Part shown: positions 45,139-54,057 of the stretch, in pieces
Numbering within the stretch: the first letter of the stretch is position 1
Layout: every line of letters starts with the position of its first letter
From: Prescottella agglutinans
GTDB lineage: Bacteria > Actinomycetota > Actinomycetes > Mycobacteriales > Mycobacteriaceae
Length of the DNA stretch: 64,000 bases
Direction: 5' to 3'
Assembly (NCBI RefSeq): GCF_004011865.1
Contig: NZ_RKLP01000001.1
Span: 496,001-560,000, forward strand
Made by a program: the position numbers and the translations under genes
Notes under the pieces: model-generated
What the model saw: the letters and a program-made list of their open reading frames with translations, nothing else
What the model was told of the DNA's origin: nothing
The model's database searches: none

Positions 45139-46905
45139 ATGAGCACCCTCGGCACCCCCGGCGAGCCCACTGCCGCGATCATCCTCGCCGGTGGGCGCGC
45201 GACCCGCATGGGCGGTGTCGACAAGCCCGCGATCGTGGTGGGCGGACGCCGCATGCTGGACGCCGCACTGGGCGCCGTCGACGGATGCGACCGGATCGCG
45301 GTCGTCGGCCCGCACCGGGACGAGCTGCCCGCGCGGATCGTGCAGACGCAGGAATCCCCCGCGGGCGCCGGTCCGGTCGCGGCCCTGGCCGCCGGCCTGG
45401 CCGCGCTCGACGGATCGACGGACGGGCTCGTCGTCGTCCTCGCCGCCGATCTGCCCACCCTCGACAGCCGGACCGTCTCGCAGCTGGTGGCGACGCTCGT
45501 CGAACACGCGGCGGCCGAGGCGGCATTCGCGGTGGACGAGTCCGGGCACGTCCAGTTCCTGCTGAGCGTGTGGCGGCGCCGGGCACTCACCGACCGGCTG
45601 GATGCGCTCGCCGGACGCGAGAACCAGCCGATGAAGGCGCTGATGCCGGATCGCCACGTCACCGTCGCGGTCACCGGGGTCGCCGACTGCGACACGCCCG
45701 CGGACATCGAGCGCGCCCGGGCCGCCCGTCCACCGGAGCCGATGGACGTCGACGAGGCGCGGGCCATGGTCCGGGAGTCCTTGGCGCCCTTGCCAGTTCA
45801 CGAGGCACCGCTGTCCGGCGCACTCGGAGCGACACTCGCCGCTCCCCTCGTCGCCGCAGAAGCGCTGCCCCGCTTCGACGTCTCCGCGATGGACGGGTAC
45901 GCCGTTGCCGGACCTGGACCGTGGCGGCTGCGCCGCGAGATCCGGTACGCCGGATCGTCCGCCGACCTCACCCTCGCGGACGGCGAGGCGGTCCGGATCG
46001 CGACGGGCGCGCAGGTCCCGCCCGGGGCGACCGCCGTCGTCCGGGACGAGTACGTCGAGGCGGCAACCGATCCCGAAGGGGTGTTGCGACGACTGCCCGA
46101 CGTGCCCGTGCGCGACGACACCCGCCGGCGGGGCGAGGACTGGCAGCCCGGGCACCATGTGGCGGAGGCGGGCGTCGCGGTGACCCCGGCGGTGGTGTCG
46201 GCCGCGGCGAGTGCCGAGGTCACCGTGGCCGCGGTGCGCGGACCGGTGCGCGCGCACGTCGTGGTGACGGGCGACGAGATCCGCCGCGACGGTCCGCTGC
46301 GGGCCGGCCAGACGCGCGACTCGTTGGGACCGGTGCTGCCGGAGATACTGCGCCACTGCGGTGTCCGGACCGTCGCGGACACGCATCTGCGGGACACCGC
46401 GGACGGCTTCGACGCGCTCCTCCGCGACGCCGACGACACGGACGTCATCGTGGTGGTGGGTGCGACGGGCGGTGGCGCCGCCGACCAACTTCGCGACGCC
46501 CTGGCGCGGGCCGGGGCGCGGACGCTGGTCGGACGGGTGCGATGCCGACCCGGCGGATCGCAACTGACGGCGGTGCTCCCGGACCGGAGGATCGTGCTCG
46601 GCCTGCCCGGCAACCCGCTGGCCGCGGTGGCGACGGTGCTGACGATGCTGCCCGCGGTCGTCGACGGGCTGACGGCGCGGACGCCGTCGATTCCGATGTC
46701 GGGATCGGTGGCGAACGCGGCCGACGCGGGCACGTCCGTCACCCGGATCGTGCCCGTCGTCCGGCAGGTGGACGGGACGTGGCGCGCCGACACGGTGGTG
46801 CGCACCGCACATCTGGGAGGACTGATCGGACGAGAGGCGCTCGCGCTTCTCCCACCCGATCCGATCGACGGTCAGACCGTCGAGTTACTTTCCCTCCCCG
46901 GGTAG
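45139..46905 (+). CDS. moeA: MobA-MoeA fusion, molybdenum cofactor synthesis
   Basis: 588 residues from ATG 45139. Residues 1-195 form a MobA-like nucleotidyltransferase (IILAGGRATRMGGVDKP, VVLAADLPTLDS) that attaches GMP to molybdopterin. Residues from about 205 form MoeA, which inserts molybdate: DVSAMDGYAV, ATGAQVPPGATAVV, VVVTGDEIRRDG and LGLPGNPLAAV are all present. Most bacteria encode these as separate proteins. The fusion would channel Moco from insertion to nucleotide attachment; the window's nitrite assimilation genes imply a Moco-dependent nitrate reductase elsewhere. Confidence 0.92.
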   Translation: MSTLGTPGEPTAAIILAGGRATRMGGVDKPAIVVGGRRMLDAALGAVDGCDRIAVVGPHRDELPARIVQTQESPAGAGPVAALAAGLAALDGSTDGLVVVLAADLPTLDSRTVSQLVATLVEHAAAEAAFAVDESGHVQFLLSVWRRRALTDRLDALAGRENQPMKALMPDRHVTVAVTGVADCDTPADIERARAARPPEPMDVDEARAMVRESLAPLPVHEAPLSGALGATLAAPLVAAEALPRFDVSAMDGYAVAGPGPWRLRREIRYAGSSADLTLADGEAVRIATGAQVPPGATAVVRDEYVEAATDPEGVLRRLPDVPVRDDTRRRGEDWQPGHHVAEAGVAVTPAVVSAAASAEVTVAAVRGPVRAHVVVTGDEIRRDGPLRAGQTRDSLGPVLPEILRHCGVRTVADTHLRDTADGFDALLRDADDTDVIVVVGATGGGAADQLRDALARAGARTLVGRVRCRPGGSQLTAVLPDRRIVLGLPGNPLAAVATVLTMLPAVVDGLTARTPSIPMSGSVANAADAGTSVTRIVPVVRQVDGTWRADTVVRTAHLGGLIGREALALLPPDPIDGQTVELLSLPG

Positions 46906-46928
46906 TTCACCGACGGCCCGGCCGGTGG

Positions 46929-47282
46929 TCACTCGCCCGACTGCGCCCGCCGTTGCTCGCGCCCGATCCGGCGCTGCTCCTCGGCCCGCTCTCGGCAGCG
47001 ACGCAGGAACTCCTCGTCCGACGCCGAGTCCTGCGCGACGCTCCGACCGGGACGGTCGTACTCCGGGTACGCCGACGGCGCGACCGGGCGGCGCGGCGCG
47101 GCGACACCGCCCTTCGGTCGGCCCGCGACGAGCCACAGGATCGACCCGATCAGCGGCAGCAGCAGCACCACGATCACCCAGCCGACCTTCGGGATGTTCC
47201 GAACCGCGTATTCCTCCGCGACGATCACGTCCACCAGGCAGACGATCCACAGGATCATCACGATCAAACCCAGATACGGCAT
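46929..47282 (-). CDS. PLDc_N-domain small membrane protein
   Basis: 117 residues from ATG 47282. Two hydrophobic helices (MPYLGLIVMILWIVCLVDVI and IPKVGWVIVVLLLPLIGSILWL) with the VGWVIVVLLLPLIGSILWLVAGRP signature of the phospholipase D N-terminal-like (PLDc_N) family, followed by a charged cytoplasmic tail rich in Arg and Glu. These are usually orphan membrane proteins of unknown function. Convergent with mobA-moeA. Confidence 0.85.
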   Translation of the reverse strand: MPYLGLIVMILWIVCLVDVIVAEEYAVRNIPKVGWVIVVLLLPLIGSILWLVAGRPKGGVAAPRRPVAPSAYPEYDRPGRSVAQDSASDEEFLRRCRERAEEQRRIGREQRRAQSGE

Positions 47283-47410
47283 GGATGCCGACCCTCCCCA
47301 TGTCCTCCCCGACCACACTGTCTCCCCGACCACGTGCGCAGTCGATGAAACCAACCAAAAGGTACAAAGCGCAACCCGTCGGGCCGGCAGGTGGTCCGGG
47401 AGGGAACGGG

Positions 47411-48454
47411 TCAGATGCCCATCGACCGGGCGATCATCGGCCAGGAGTTGTGCAGGTCGTCCTTCCAGTAGCCCCACGAGTGGGTGCCGCCGGCACGGAA
47501 GTCGAACGTGGCCGGGATCTTCAGATCGGCGAGACGGTTGGCGAGGTTGTGCGTGCAGTAGTTGGTGGCGGCCTCGATCACGCCGCCGACGATGGCCTGG
47601 TTGGCGAGTGCACCGACCTTCCCGTCGATCCCCGGATCGTCGAGCCTCTCGTGGGGTCCGGGAAGTCCGGAGCCGGTGGTGATGTAGAGCTCGGTGCCGC
47701 GGAGCTTCTCGGCGTTGACGACCGGATCGTTGGCCACCCAGCCGGGGCCGTCGAGCGGTCCCCACATGTTGGTGACGTCGACGCCGCCGCGGATGCCGGT
47801 GACGACCTTGATGGCGTTCTGGCCGGCCCAGGTGCTGGTCTCGGCGCAGCCGCTGTACGAGCCGACGCTCTTGTAGAAGCCGGGCTTGGCGATCGCCAGG
47901 TTGAGCACCGAGGTGGCGGTCATGGAGATCGCGGCGACGGACTGCACCTTGTTGGTGCCGAACTCTTTGTCGATGACCGGCGGGAGTTCCTCGAGCAGGA
48001 ACGTCTGCCACTTCTGGCGGCCGAGCTTCGGATCGTCCTTCTGCCAGTCGGTGTAGTAGCTGAAGGCGCCCTCGAGCGGGGTGACGACGTTGACGTTCTT
48101 GTCGCGGAAGAAGTTCATGACATCGGCGTTGCGCTGCCAGGTAGCCGAGTCCTCGCCGCCGCCGGCACCGTTGATCAGGTACAGCGTCGGGCGCGGCTGG
48201 CTGCGATCGGCGGGCAGGATGACCTCGAGGGGAATGTTCCGGTCCATCGCGGGCGAGTACACGAAGATGGTGACCTTGCGGTCGGAATTCTTCGTCGACT
48301 TCACCAGGCGGGCGCCGGCGGCGTCGAAGGCCGCCGGGGCGGCGGGGGCGCCGTTGTCGGCGGATGCCGTGGCCGGCACCGCGAGCAGCGACGCGGCCGC
48401 CACGACCACCGCGGCCGCCAGAACCCGGGCACGCCCGACCGTGGAATTCCTCAT
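47411..48454 (-). CDS. Mycolyltransferase/antigen 85-family esterase
   Basis: 347 residues from ATG 48454, with GGGAGGG 7-8 nt upstream. A signal peptide ([20 protein letters not shown] onward) ends near ATASA (about residue 32). The alpha/beta-hydrolase core matches the antigen 85 (Fbp/Cmt) family: [10 protein letters not shown], nucleophile Ser in [15 protein letters not shown], a cysteine after the nucleophile strand (SGCAETST) and catalytic His in GGTHSWGYW. These secreted enzymes transfer mycolates onto trehalose or arabinogalactan. Divergent from the DprE1-like gene. Confidence 0.9.
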   Translation of the reverse strand: MRNSTVGRARVLAAAVVVAAASLLAVPATASADNGAPAAPAAFDAAGARLVKSTKNSDRKVTIFVYSPAMDRNIPLEVILPADRSQPRPTLYLINGAGGGEDSATWQRNADVMNFFRDKNVNVVTPLEGAFSYYTDWQKDDPKLGRQKWQTFLLEELPPVIDKEFGTNKVQSVAAISMTATSVLNLAIAKPGFYKSVGSYSGCAETSTWAGQNAIKVVTGIRGGVDVTNMWGPLDGPGWVANDPVVNAEKLRGTELYITTGSGLPGPHERLDDPGIDGKVGALANQAIVGGVIEAATNYCTHNLANRLADLKIPATFDFRAGGTHSWGYWKDDLHNSWPMIARSMGI

Positions 48455-48659
48455 GCGAACACCCTCCCTATGCGGCCTGCACCCAACGCGCACACGGCCG
48501 GTCGTAGACAAGTACCGGGCATCCCCCTGTGCACGGCATCGGTCCGGGACCATACCGGCTGAAACGTCCCCGGTGTCCCGATCGGCGCCGTCGGCCCGAG
48601 ATTCACCCCACAATTCGTCCCGGACCGGACAGCCGAAGGACGCGGGTACGTTGTCCGGC

Positions 48660-50084
48660 ATGGGGATGACAACGGCTACGGGCCTGCCGGTCGAACGGCG
48701 CCGGCTGACGGGGTGGACACGCACGACGCCGATCGACGCCCAGGTGCTCGCGGCGAACGATGTCGCCGTGATCGCCGCGGCGGTGGCGGCGGTCGCCGAC
48801 GCGAACGCGGACAAGCCCGCATATCTGCGGCGGGGCGTCATCGCACGCGGCCTCGGCCGGTCGTACAACGAATCCGCCCAGAACAGTGGCGGATTGACCG
48901 TCGACATGACCCGGCTCGACCGAATCCATTCGATCGACGATCGGACGCTCATCGCGGATGTCGACGCCGGAGTGAGCCTCGAGACCCTCATCAAGGCCTG
49001 CCTGCCGTTCGGCCTGTGGGTTCCGGTCCTGCCCGGCACCCGGCAGGTCACGATCGGCGGCGCGATCGCCCACGACATCCACGGCAAGAGTCACCATTCC
49101 ACGGGCAGTTTCGGCAATCAGGTCGCCGAGATGAGTCTGCTCGTCGCAGACGGCCGGGTCCTGACCCTCACCCCGGACGGCGGACCGGACGATCCCCACG
49201 GCGCCCTGTTCTGGGCCACCGTCGCGGGCATCGGATTGACCGGGATCATCCTGCGAGCGAAACTGCGCCTGCAGCGCACCGAGACTGCGTATTTCATCGC
49301 GGACGGCGCTCGGACGCGGTCGCTGGACGAGACCGTGGACCTGCACCTCGACGGCTGGGAGGACGGCCACGACTTCAGCGCCGGCTGGTTCGACTCGATC
49401 TCTGCCCCGCCCCGTCTCGGGCGCGGCTACTTCACCCGCGGGCGCTTGGCGACGGTCGACGAGCTTCCTCCCGCGCTCCGCCGCGAACCACTGAAGTTCG
49501 ATGCGCCGCAGCTGTTTACGCTGCCGGACGTCTTTCCGAGCGGCCTGGGCAACAAGCTCACGTTCTCCGCCCTCAGCGAGGGCTACTACCGAACCGGTGC
49601 GACATTCACCGGCAAGATCCTCAACATCACCAAGTTCCTGCATCCCCTGGACGGATTCGGCCAGTGGAACCGCGCGTACGGCCCCCGAGGTTTTCTGCAG
49701 TACCAGTTCGTGGTTCCGCCGGGCCGGATCGACGAGTTCAAGCGGATCATCCACCACGTGCAGAAGTCCGGGCACGTCAGCTTCCTCAACGTCCTCAAGA
49801 TGTTCGGCCAGGGCAATCGGGCGCCGCTGTCCTTCCCCACCGAAGGATGGAACGTGTGTCTGGACTTCCCGATCAGGGAGGGCGTCGACGACCTCGTGCG
49901 CGAACTCGACCGGCGGGTTCTCGCGATCGGCGGTCGGCTGTACACGGCCAAGGACTCCCGCACCACGGCCGAGACCTTCCACGCGATGTACCCCCGCCTC
50001 GACGAGTGGAAGGCAATCCGCCGGCAGATCGATCCGAACGGAGTGTTCCTCTCCGACATGGGACGCCGCCTCGAACTGAACTGA
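48660..50084 (+). CDS. DprE1-like FAD-dependent oxidase
   Basis: 474 residues from ATG 48660; ATG 48666 is equally possible. It follows DprE1, the decaprenylphosphoryl-ribose 2'-oxidase of arabinan synthesis, along its whole length: [67 protein letters not shown] and [18 protein letters not shown]. The cysteine attacked by benzothiazinones (Cys387 in M. tuberculosis) is conserved as Cys400 in WNVCLDFP. However, no DprE2 epimerase follows; flanking genes are a mycolyltransferase and a flippase. It may be a paralogue of the arabinan-locus enzyme. Confidence 0.85.
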   Translation: MGMTTATGLPVERRRLTGWTRTTPIDAQVLAANDVAVIAAAVAAVADANADKPAYLRRGVIARGLGRSYNESAQNSGGLTVDMTRLDRIHSIDDRTLIADVDAGVSLETLIKACLPFGLWVPVLPGTRQVTIGGAIAHDIHGKSHHSTGSFGNQVAEMSLLVADGRVLTLTPDGGPDDPHGALFWATVAGIGLTGIILRAKLRLQRTETAYFIADGARTRSLDETVDLHLDGWEDGHDFSAGWFDSISAPPRLGRGYFTRGRLATVDELPPALRREPLKFDAPQLFTLPDVFPSGLGNKLTFSALSEGYYRTGATFTGKILNITKFLHPLDGFGQWNRAYGPRGFLQYQFVVPPGRIDEFKRIIHHVQKSGHVSFLNVLKMFGQGNRAPLSFPTEGWNVCLDFPIREGVDDLVRELDRRVLAIGGRLYTAKDSRTTAETFHAMYPRLDEWKAIRRQIDPNGVFLSDMGRRLELN

Positions 50085-50092
50085 CGCCCCGC

Positions 50093-51679
50093 TCAACCGA
50101 CGAGGAGCGCCCTGGCGTTGCGGACCTCGGGAATTCCGATCCTGCCGGCCGCGAGCAGGAACGTCGGGACACCCAAAGCAACGGCGGCCAGCAGGGCTGT
50201 CGCCGCGGCGCGCCTGGGGTCACCGACGAAGTGGTGCGAGAGTGCGACGGCCGCGACGCACACGCTGCCGGCGACGACCGACGCCCACAGCACACGGGAC
50301 AGCGTCTCGAGAACCGTGTGGAAGCCGAGCAGTCCGTACCGGCGACGCAGGACGAAATGGCCGACGACGGCCCCGACGAGGTACGACAGCGAGCTCGCGA
50401 CGGGCAGCATCACCGCGATCGCCTCACCCGGAAGCCGGCTCACGCCGACGGCGACCACGACGATCTTCGTGGTCACCATTGCGGCGTTGATCAGGGCCGG
50501 GGTGCGCATGTCGTTGCCCGCGTAGAAGACACGCAGTTGCAGCATGACGAGAGCGAACGGTGGCAGTCCGAAGGCCGACAGCGCAAGGGCGAAACCGATG
50601 AGCCGGGCCGCGTCCACATCCACGCGGCCGACGAACATCACCGTGGTGAGCATCGGCCCGAGGAGGGTCATCGCGACGGCAGCGGGTACCAGCGCGACCA
50701 CCGAGTACCGCGCGGCGCGGCCCATGTCGGCGACCAGCGCATCGTGCTCGCCGACGGCGACGGCCCGGGCGATCCGCGGCATGAGCACGGTCAACAGGGA
50801 AACCCCGAGGATGCCGTACGGGACCTGGAACAGCAGATCGGCGTAGGTGTAGGTCGAGACACCGCCGTGGTCGAAGGCCACCGCGAGCACGACGGCCACG
50901 CCCACCTGACTGATCGCGACGTACAGCGCGACCCAGCCGAGCAGCCTCCCGCCGACGCGCACCGGCCGCCACGTGTACGGCACCGGCCGCACCCGCCAAC
51001 TCCACCGGAACCCGGTTCGACGCAACGCCGCCAGCGTCCACGCGGCCTGACCCACGATGCCGAGGGTGGTGCCGATACCGAGGACGAGCACCTGGGCGGT
51101 GGTCATCGACGCCGGCGTCAACGTCACCGGCCCCGGCGTCAGGACGAACGCCCCGACCGTCGCGAGCACGATCACGTTGTTGGCCACCGGCGCCCAGGCC
51201 GCCGGCGCGTAGCTCTCGCGCGTGTTCAACACGGCCGTCACCGTCGCCGCCACCGCGTAGAAGAAGATCTCCGGCAACAGCAGGTAGGCCAGCACCGTCG
51301 CCAATCGTGTCTGCTCGGCGTCCGAGACCAGCGCGGAGACGAGCACCGGGGCACACAACACCGCGGCTACGGTGACCACGCCGGCACCGAGCACCGTCGC
51401 GAGCAGCAGGCGCTGGGTGAAGACGCGCGAATACGTTCGGCCCCTCAGCCGCGCGCGTGCCAGGACCGGTATGAGGACGCTGCTCATCACGCCACCCAGG
51501 AGCAGTTCGTACACCATGTTCGGCAGGCTGTTCGCCCCGTTGTAGGCGTCACCGACCGCGGCTGCCCCCAACACCGCGGCCAATGCCAGGGTGCGCACGA
51601 ATCCCGTTGCACGACTTGCCGCCGTGGCAACCGCAACAGCGCCGGTGGTGCGGGCGAACGTGCGATGAGAAACCGTCAC
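50093..51679 (-). CDS. MurJ/MviN-family lipid flippase, short form
   Basis: 528 residues from GTG 51679. About fourteen membrane helices in the MOP exporter fold; ASRATGFVRTLALAAVLG and DAYNGANSLPNMVYELLLGGVMSSVLIPV are typical of MurJ/MviN, the lipid II flippase. In Mycobacteriales the main MurJ has a long cytoplasmic kinase-like extension; this protein stops at the membrane domain, so it is probably a second, specialised flippase for peptidoglycan or another polyprenyl-linked precursor. Convergent with the DprE1-like gene, 8 bp apart. Confidence 0.87.
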   Translation of the reverse strand: MTVSHRTFARTTGAVAVATAASRATGFVRTLALAAVLGAAAVGDAYNGANSLPNMVYELLLGGVMSSVLIPVLARARLRGRTYSRVFTQRLLLATVLGAGVVTVAAVLCAPVLVSALVSDAEQTRLATVLAYLLLPEIFFYAVAATVTAVLNTRESYAPAAWAPVANNVIVLATVGAFVLTPGPVTLTPASMTTAQVLVLGIGTTLGIVGQAAWTLAALRRTGFRWSWRVRPVPYTWRPVRVGGRLLGWVALYVAISQVGVAVVLAVAFDHGGVSTYTYADLLFQVPYGILGVSLLTVLMPRIARAVAVGEHDALVADMGRAARYSVVALVPAAVAMTLLGPMLTTVMFVGRVDVDAARLIGFALALSAFGLPPFALVMLQLRVFYAGNDMRTPALINAAMVTTKIVVVAVGVSRLPGEAIAVMLPVASSLSYLVGAVVGHFVLRRRYGLLGFHTVLETLSRVLWASVVAGSVCVAAVALSHHFVGDPRRAAATALLAAVALGVPTFLLAAGRIGIPEVRNARALLVG

Positions 51680-51725
51680 CCGACCATGGTGCCTCGAGAC
51701 GCCGCGACGCGGAGCCGGTGTGCGC

Positions 51726-52772
51726 TCAGGAAGTCGCGGCGGATCGGCGGCCAAGCACGAAGGCACCCCATGCGAGGCCCGTCGCGAGCAGAACCGCAAG
51801 CACCGCACCGACATAGACCCATCCGGGAATCCCGCTCGCCGCGGACTCCCCGGCCTCCCCCGCGTCGGCCTGCGGCTCGGCGACGTCGCCCGACCTCGCC
51901 GCAGACGTCGCCGGCGGCAGCGCCTTCGACGCGTCGGCGACGTTCGTCGACAGGCCCTTGACCACGCCGCCGATCGGGGCCGCGCCGTCGACCAGTTGGC
52001 CGGTGCCGTCGGCGAGCGCCCGGCCGCCGTCGTCGAGGAGGACCAGCCCGTCGCTGAGCTGGCCGGCGCCGTCCGCGATCTGGCCGACACCGCTGACGAA
52101 CTGGGCCGACGGATCGTTCAACTCGTACGAGAGCTGTCGCGCACCGTTCTTCAACAGGTCGAGCTGGGCGAGCGTGTCCGGGCCCAGCCCCTGCGCGTCC
52201 AGCTGCGCCACCAGGTCTGTGACCCGAGCGGCGGCAGCCTGGGAGGCCGGGTCCGCCGACGTCGACAACGTCGCGGCGACCTGCCGAAGCGCCGCGGTTG
52301 CCTGCGCCTGCTGGTCGCCGAGTCCTGCCAGCCGGTCCACCACCTCGTCCACGCCGCCGCTGACCTGCCGCGCACCGTCGCCGAGCTGACCGACGCCCCC
52401 GCTCAGTTCGGTCAGGCCGTCGGACAACTGTCGCGCCCCGTCGCGGGCCTGGCCGAGTCCGTCCGAGAGCTGGTTGGCGCCGTCGTCGAGCTGTCGGCCG
52501 CCGTCCACCAGCTGGCCGACGCCGCCGCTCAGCACCGACAGCGGCAGGCTCGCCGCCTGGAGGTTGCTGCGGGCCTTCGCGATCGCCGCGCCGTCGTCGG
52601 CGACGGGTGCCGAGGTCTCCGATGCGGGTGGGGTCGCGGTCACCGGTTCCGCGTCGGGCCGACCCAGGGTGAGCCACAGGACGACACCGGTGACGGCGGC
52701 CACGAGGAGGGCGAATAGGGCTGCGACCTGCCGTGTGGAGAGCCGCCGGCGGGTGGTGTCGTGTTCACTCAT
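51726..52772 (-). CDS. XXXLXXG heptad-repeat surface protein
   Basis: 348 residues from ATG 52772. An N-terminal membrane helix (about 18-36), a long extracytoplasmic region with many seven-residue units of pattern xxxLxxG (SGGVGQLVDGGRQLDDGANQ and similar) and a C-terminal helix (GWVYVGAVLAVLLATGLAWG). The same repeats occur in the loop of YhgE/Pip-type and ESX-associated membrane proteins, where they form elongated helical stalks. This one lacks their multi-pass C-terminal domain. Same strand as the flippase gene, 46 bp upstream of it; function unknown. Confidence 0.82.
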   Translation of the reverse strand: MSEHDTTRRRLSTRQVAALFALLVAAVTGVVLWLTLGRPDAEPVTATPPASETSAPVADDGAAIAKARSNLQAASLPLSVLSGGVGQLVDGGRQLDDGANQLSDGLGQARDGARQLSDGLTELSGGVGQLGDGARQVSGGVDEVVDRLAGLGDQQAQATAALRQVAATLSTSADPASQAAAARVTDLVAQLDAQGLGPDTLAQLDLLKNGARQLSYELNDPSAQFVSGVGQIADGAGQLSDGLVLLDDGGRALADGTGQLVDGAAPIGGVVKGLSTNVADASKALPPATSAARSGDVAEPQADAGEAGESAASGIPGWVYVGAVLAVLLATGLAWGAFVLGRRSAATS

Positions 52773-52827
52773 AGGTCCGCGAACGGTAGTCGCGGCGATT
52801 AAGCGATCTCTGAGACGGAGACGCCCC

Positions 52828-53799
52828 TCACATGGGGGCGGAGTCGGCGGCGGCGTCCGCCATCGCCGCCGCGTCCTCCTTCCCGAAGGTGTCCTCGAGC
52901 TCCTCCGGCGAGTAGTCGAGGTCGATCTCCTCCACGGGGCGACCCCGCGCCGACTCGATCGCGCCGAGGCGCCGCTGCGCGCGGTCCGCGGCGTACTCGA
53001 GGTAGACCTCCGGTGCGATGCCGAACGGCGGCTCCTCGAACTGGTCGTTGACCCACTGGATCATGTTCAGGGCGTGCGGAAGCAGCTCGCCCATCCGCTG
53101 CTGGACGAGGTCCCAGTTGCTGTCGTCGGCGGCGACGTGCCGTCGGCACGTGAAGGTGCCCCACGCCATGTGTCGCCGCTCGTCGTCACCGATCCGGCGG
53201 ACGAGTTCCTGCATGCCCGGCAGGATTCCGCGTTCGGTGCACACCCGCTGCCAGGCGTAGTACCCGGTGAGCGCGAGGCTCCCCTCGATGACGTGGTTGT
53301 AGGTGACGCTGGCCCGGATCTGGTTGGCCGGGCTCGGATCGGTCTCGAGGACCCGCAACGATCGCGGCAACTCCTCGTAGAAGAGGGTGCGGTAGTGAGG
53401 GTTCTCGGCGACGTACTCGTGGAGGTCGCCGTCGAGGCCGACGGCGTCCATCCACCGCCGGAACACCTGGACGTGCTTGGCCTCCTCGAAGCAGAACTGC
53501 GTCAGGTACATCTCGTCGCCGAACCGGCCCTCGGACGCCATGGCCCTCATGAACGGCTGGATGTCCTCGGTCACGGCCTCCTCGCCGGCGATGAACTGGG
53601 TGCACAGGTAGGTGGCGCCGCGCTTCTCCTCGCTGCTCAGCGTCGCCCAGTCCTCGGCGTCCTGAGTGAAGTCCAGGTCGGCGGGGTTCCAGAACTTGGC
53701 GTTGCCCTTCACGAACAGCCTGAGGGGAAACCCGTCCCAGTTGAGCCCGCCCTGACGCAGCGAGCTGAAGCCCTGCCTGTCGACTGATGTCGCGGTCAT
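52828..53799 (-). CDS. R2-like ligand-binding oxidase (R2lox)
   Basis: 323 residues from ATG 53799, with GAGGG at 8 nt. It matches Rv0233, the prototype R2lox, a ribonucleotide-reductase-R2-like Mn/Fe oxidase that binds a long-chain fatty acid. All metal ligands are present: Glu73, Glu106, His109, Glu172, Glu207 and His210. The residues that form the Tyr-Val ether cross-link are also conserved (Val76 and Tyr167). This excludes a normal NrdF subunit; there is no nrdE or nrdI nearby. Physiological substrate is unknown. Divergent from the thioesterase gene. Confidence 0.93.
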   Translation of the reverse strand: MTATSVDRQGFSSLRQGGLNWDGFPLRLFVKGNAKFWNPADLDFTQDAEDWATLSSEEKRGATYLCTQFIAGEEAVTEDIQPFMRAMASEGRFGDEMYLTQFCFEEAKHVQVFRRWMDAVGLDGDLHEYVAENPHYRTLFYEELPRSLRVLETDPSPANQIRASVTYNHVIEGSLALTGYYAWQRVCTERGILPGMQELVRRIGDDERRHMAWGTFTCRRHVAADDSNWDLVQQRMGELLPHALNMIQWVNDQFEEPPFGIAPEVYLEYAADRAQRRLGAIESARGRPVEEIDLDYSPEELEDTFGKEDAAAMADAAADSAPM

Positions 53800-54057
53800 C
53801 TGAAGACCCTCTTCCCGGCGTGCGCCGACGTCCGCCTCGCACGCTCGCAGGCCCGGGCCTGGATGTGTCGATCGGCCGAGCGTGCCCGGTCCCCCTTCAC
53901 GGTAGTCCGGAACCGGCCCGATCGGACCGCTTCTTGCACACCGATGCGCAAGGAGCCCGGCCCCGCGAGGACCTCGGTGTGTCGCCCGTCACGAGCGATG
54001 TCGTATGTTCCGGTAAGGAGTCGCGATCAGCGACGTGACCAAGGGGGTTGGGTGCGG

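Noticed and set aside
52828-53799. Class I ribonucleotide reductase beta subunit (NrdF/NrdB)
   Set aside because: The sequence matches R2lox with the Val-Tyr cross-link pair, and there is no nrdE, nrdI or nrdH nearby.
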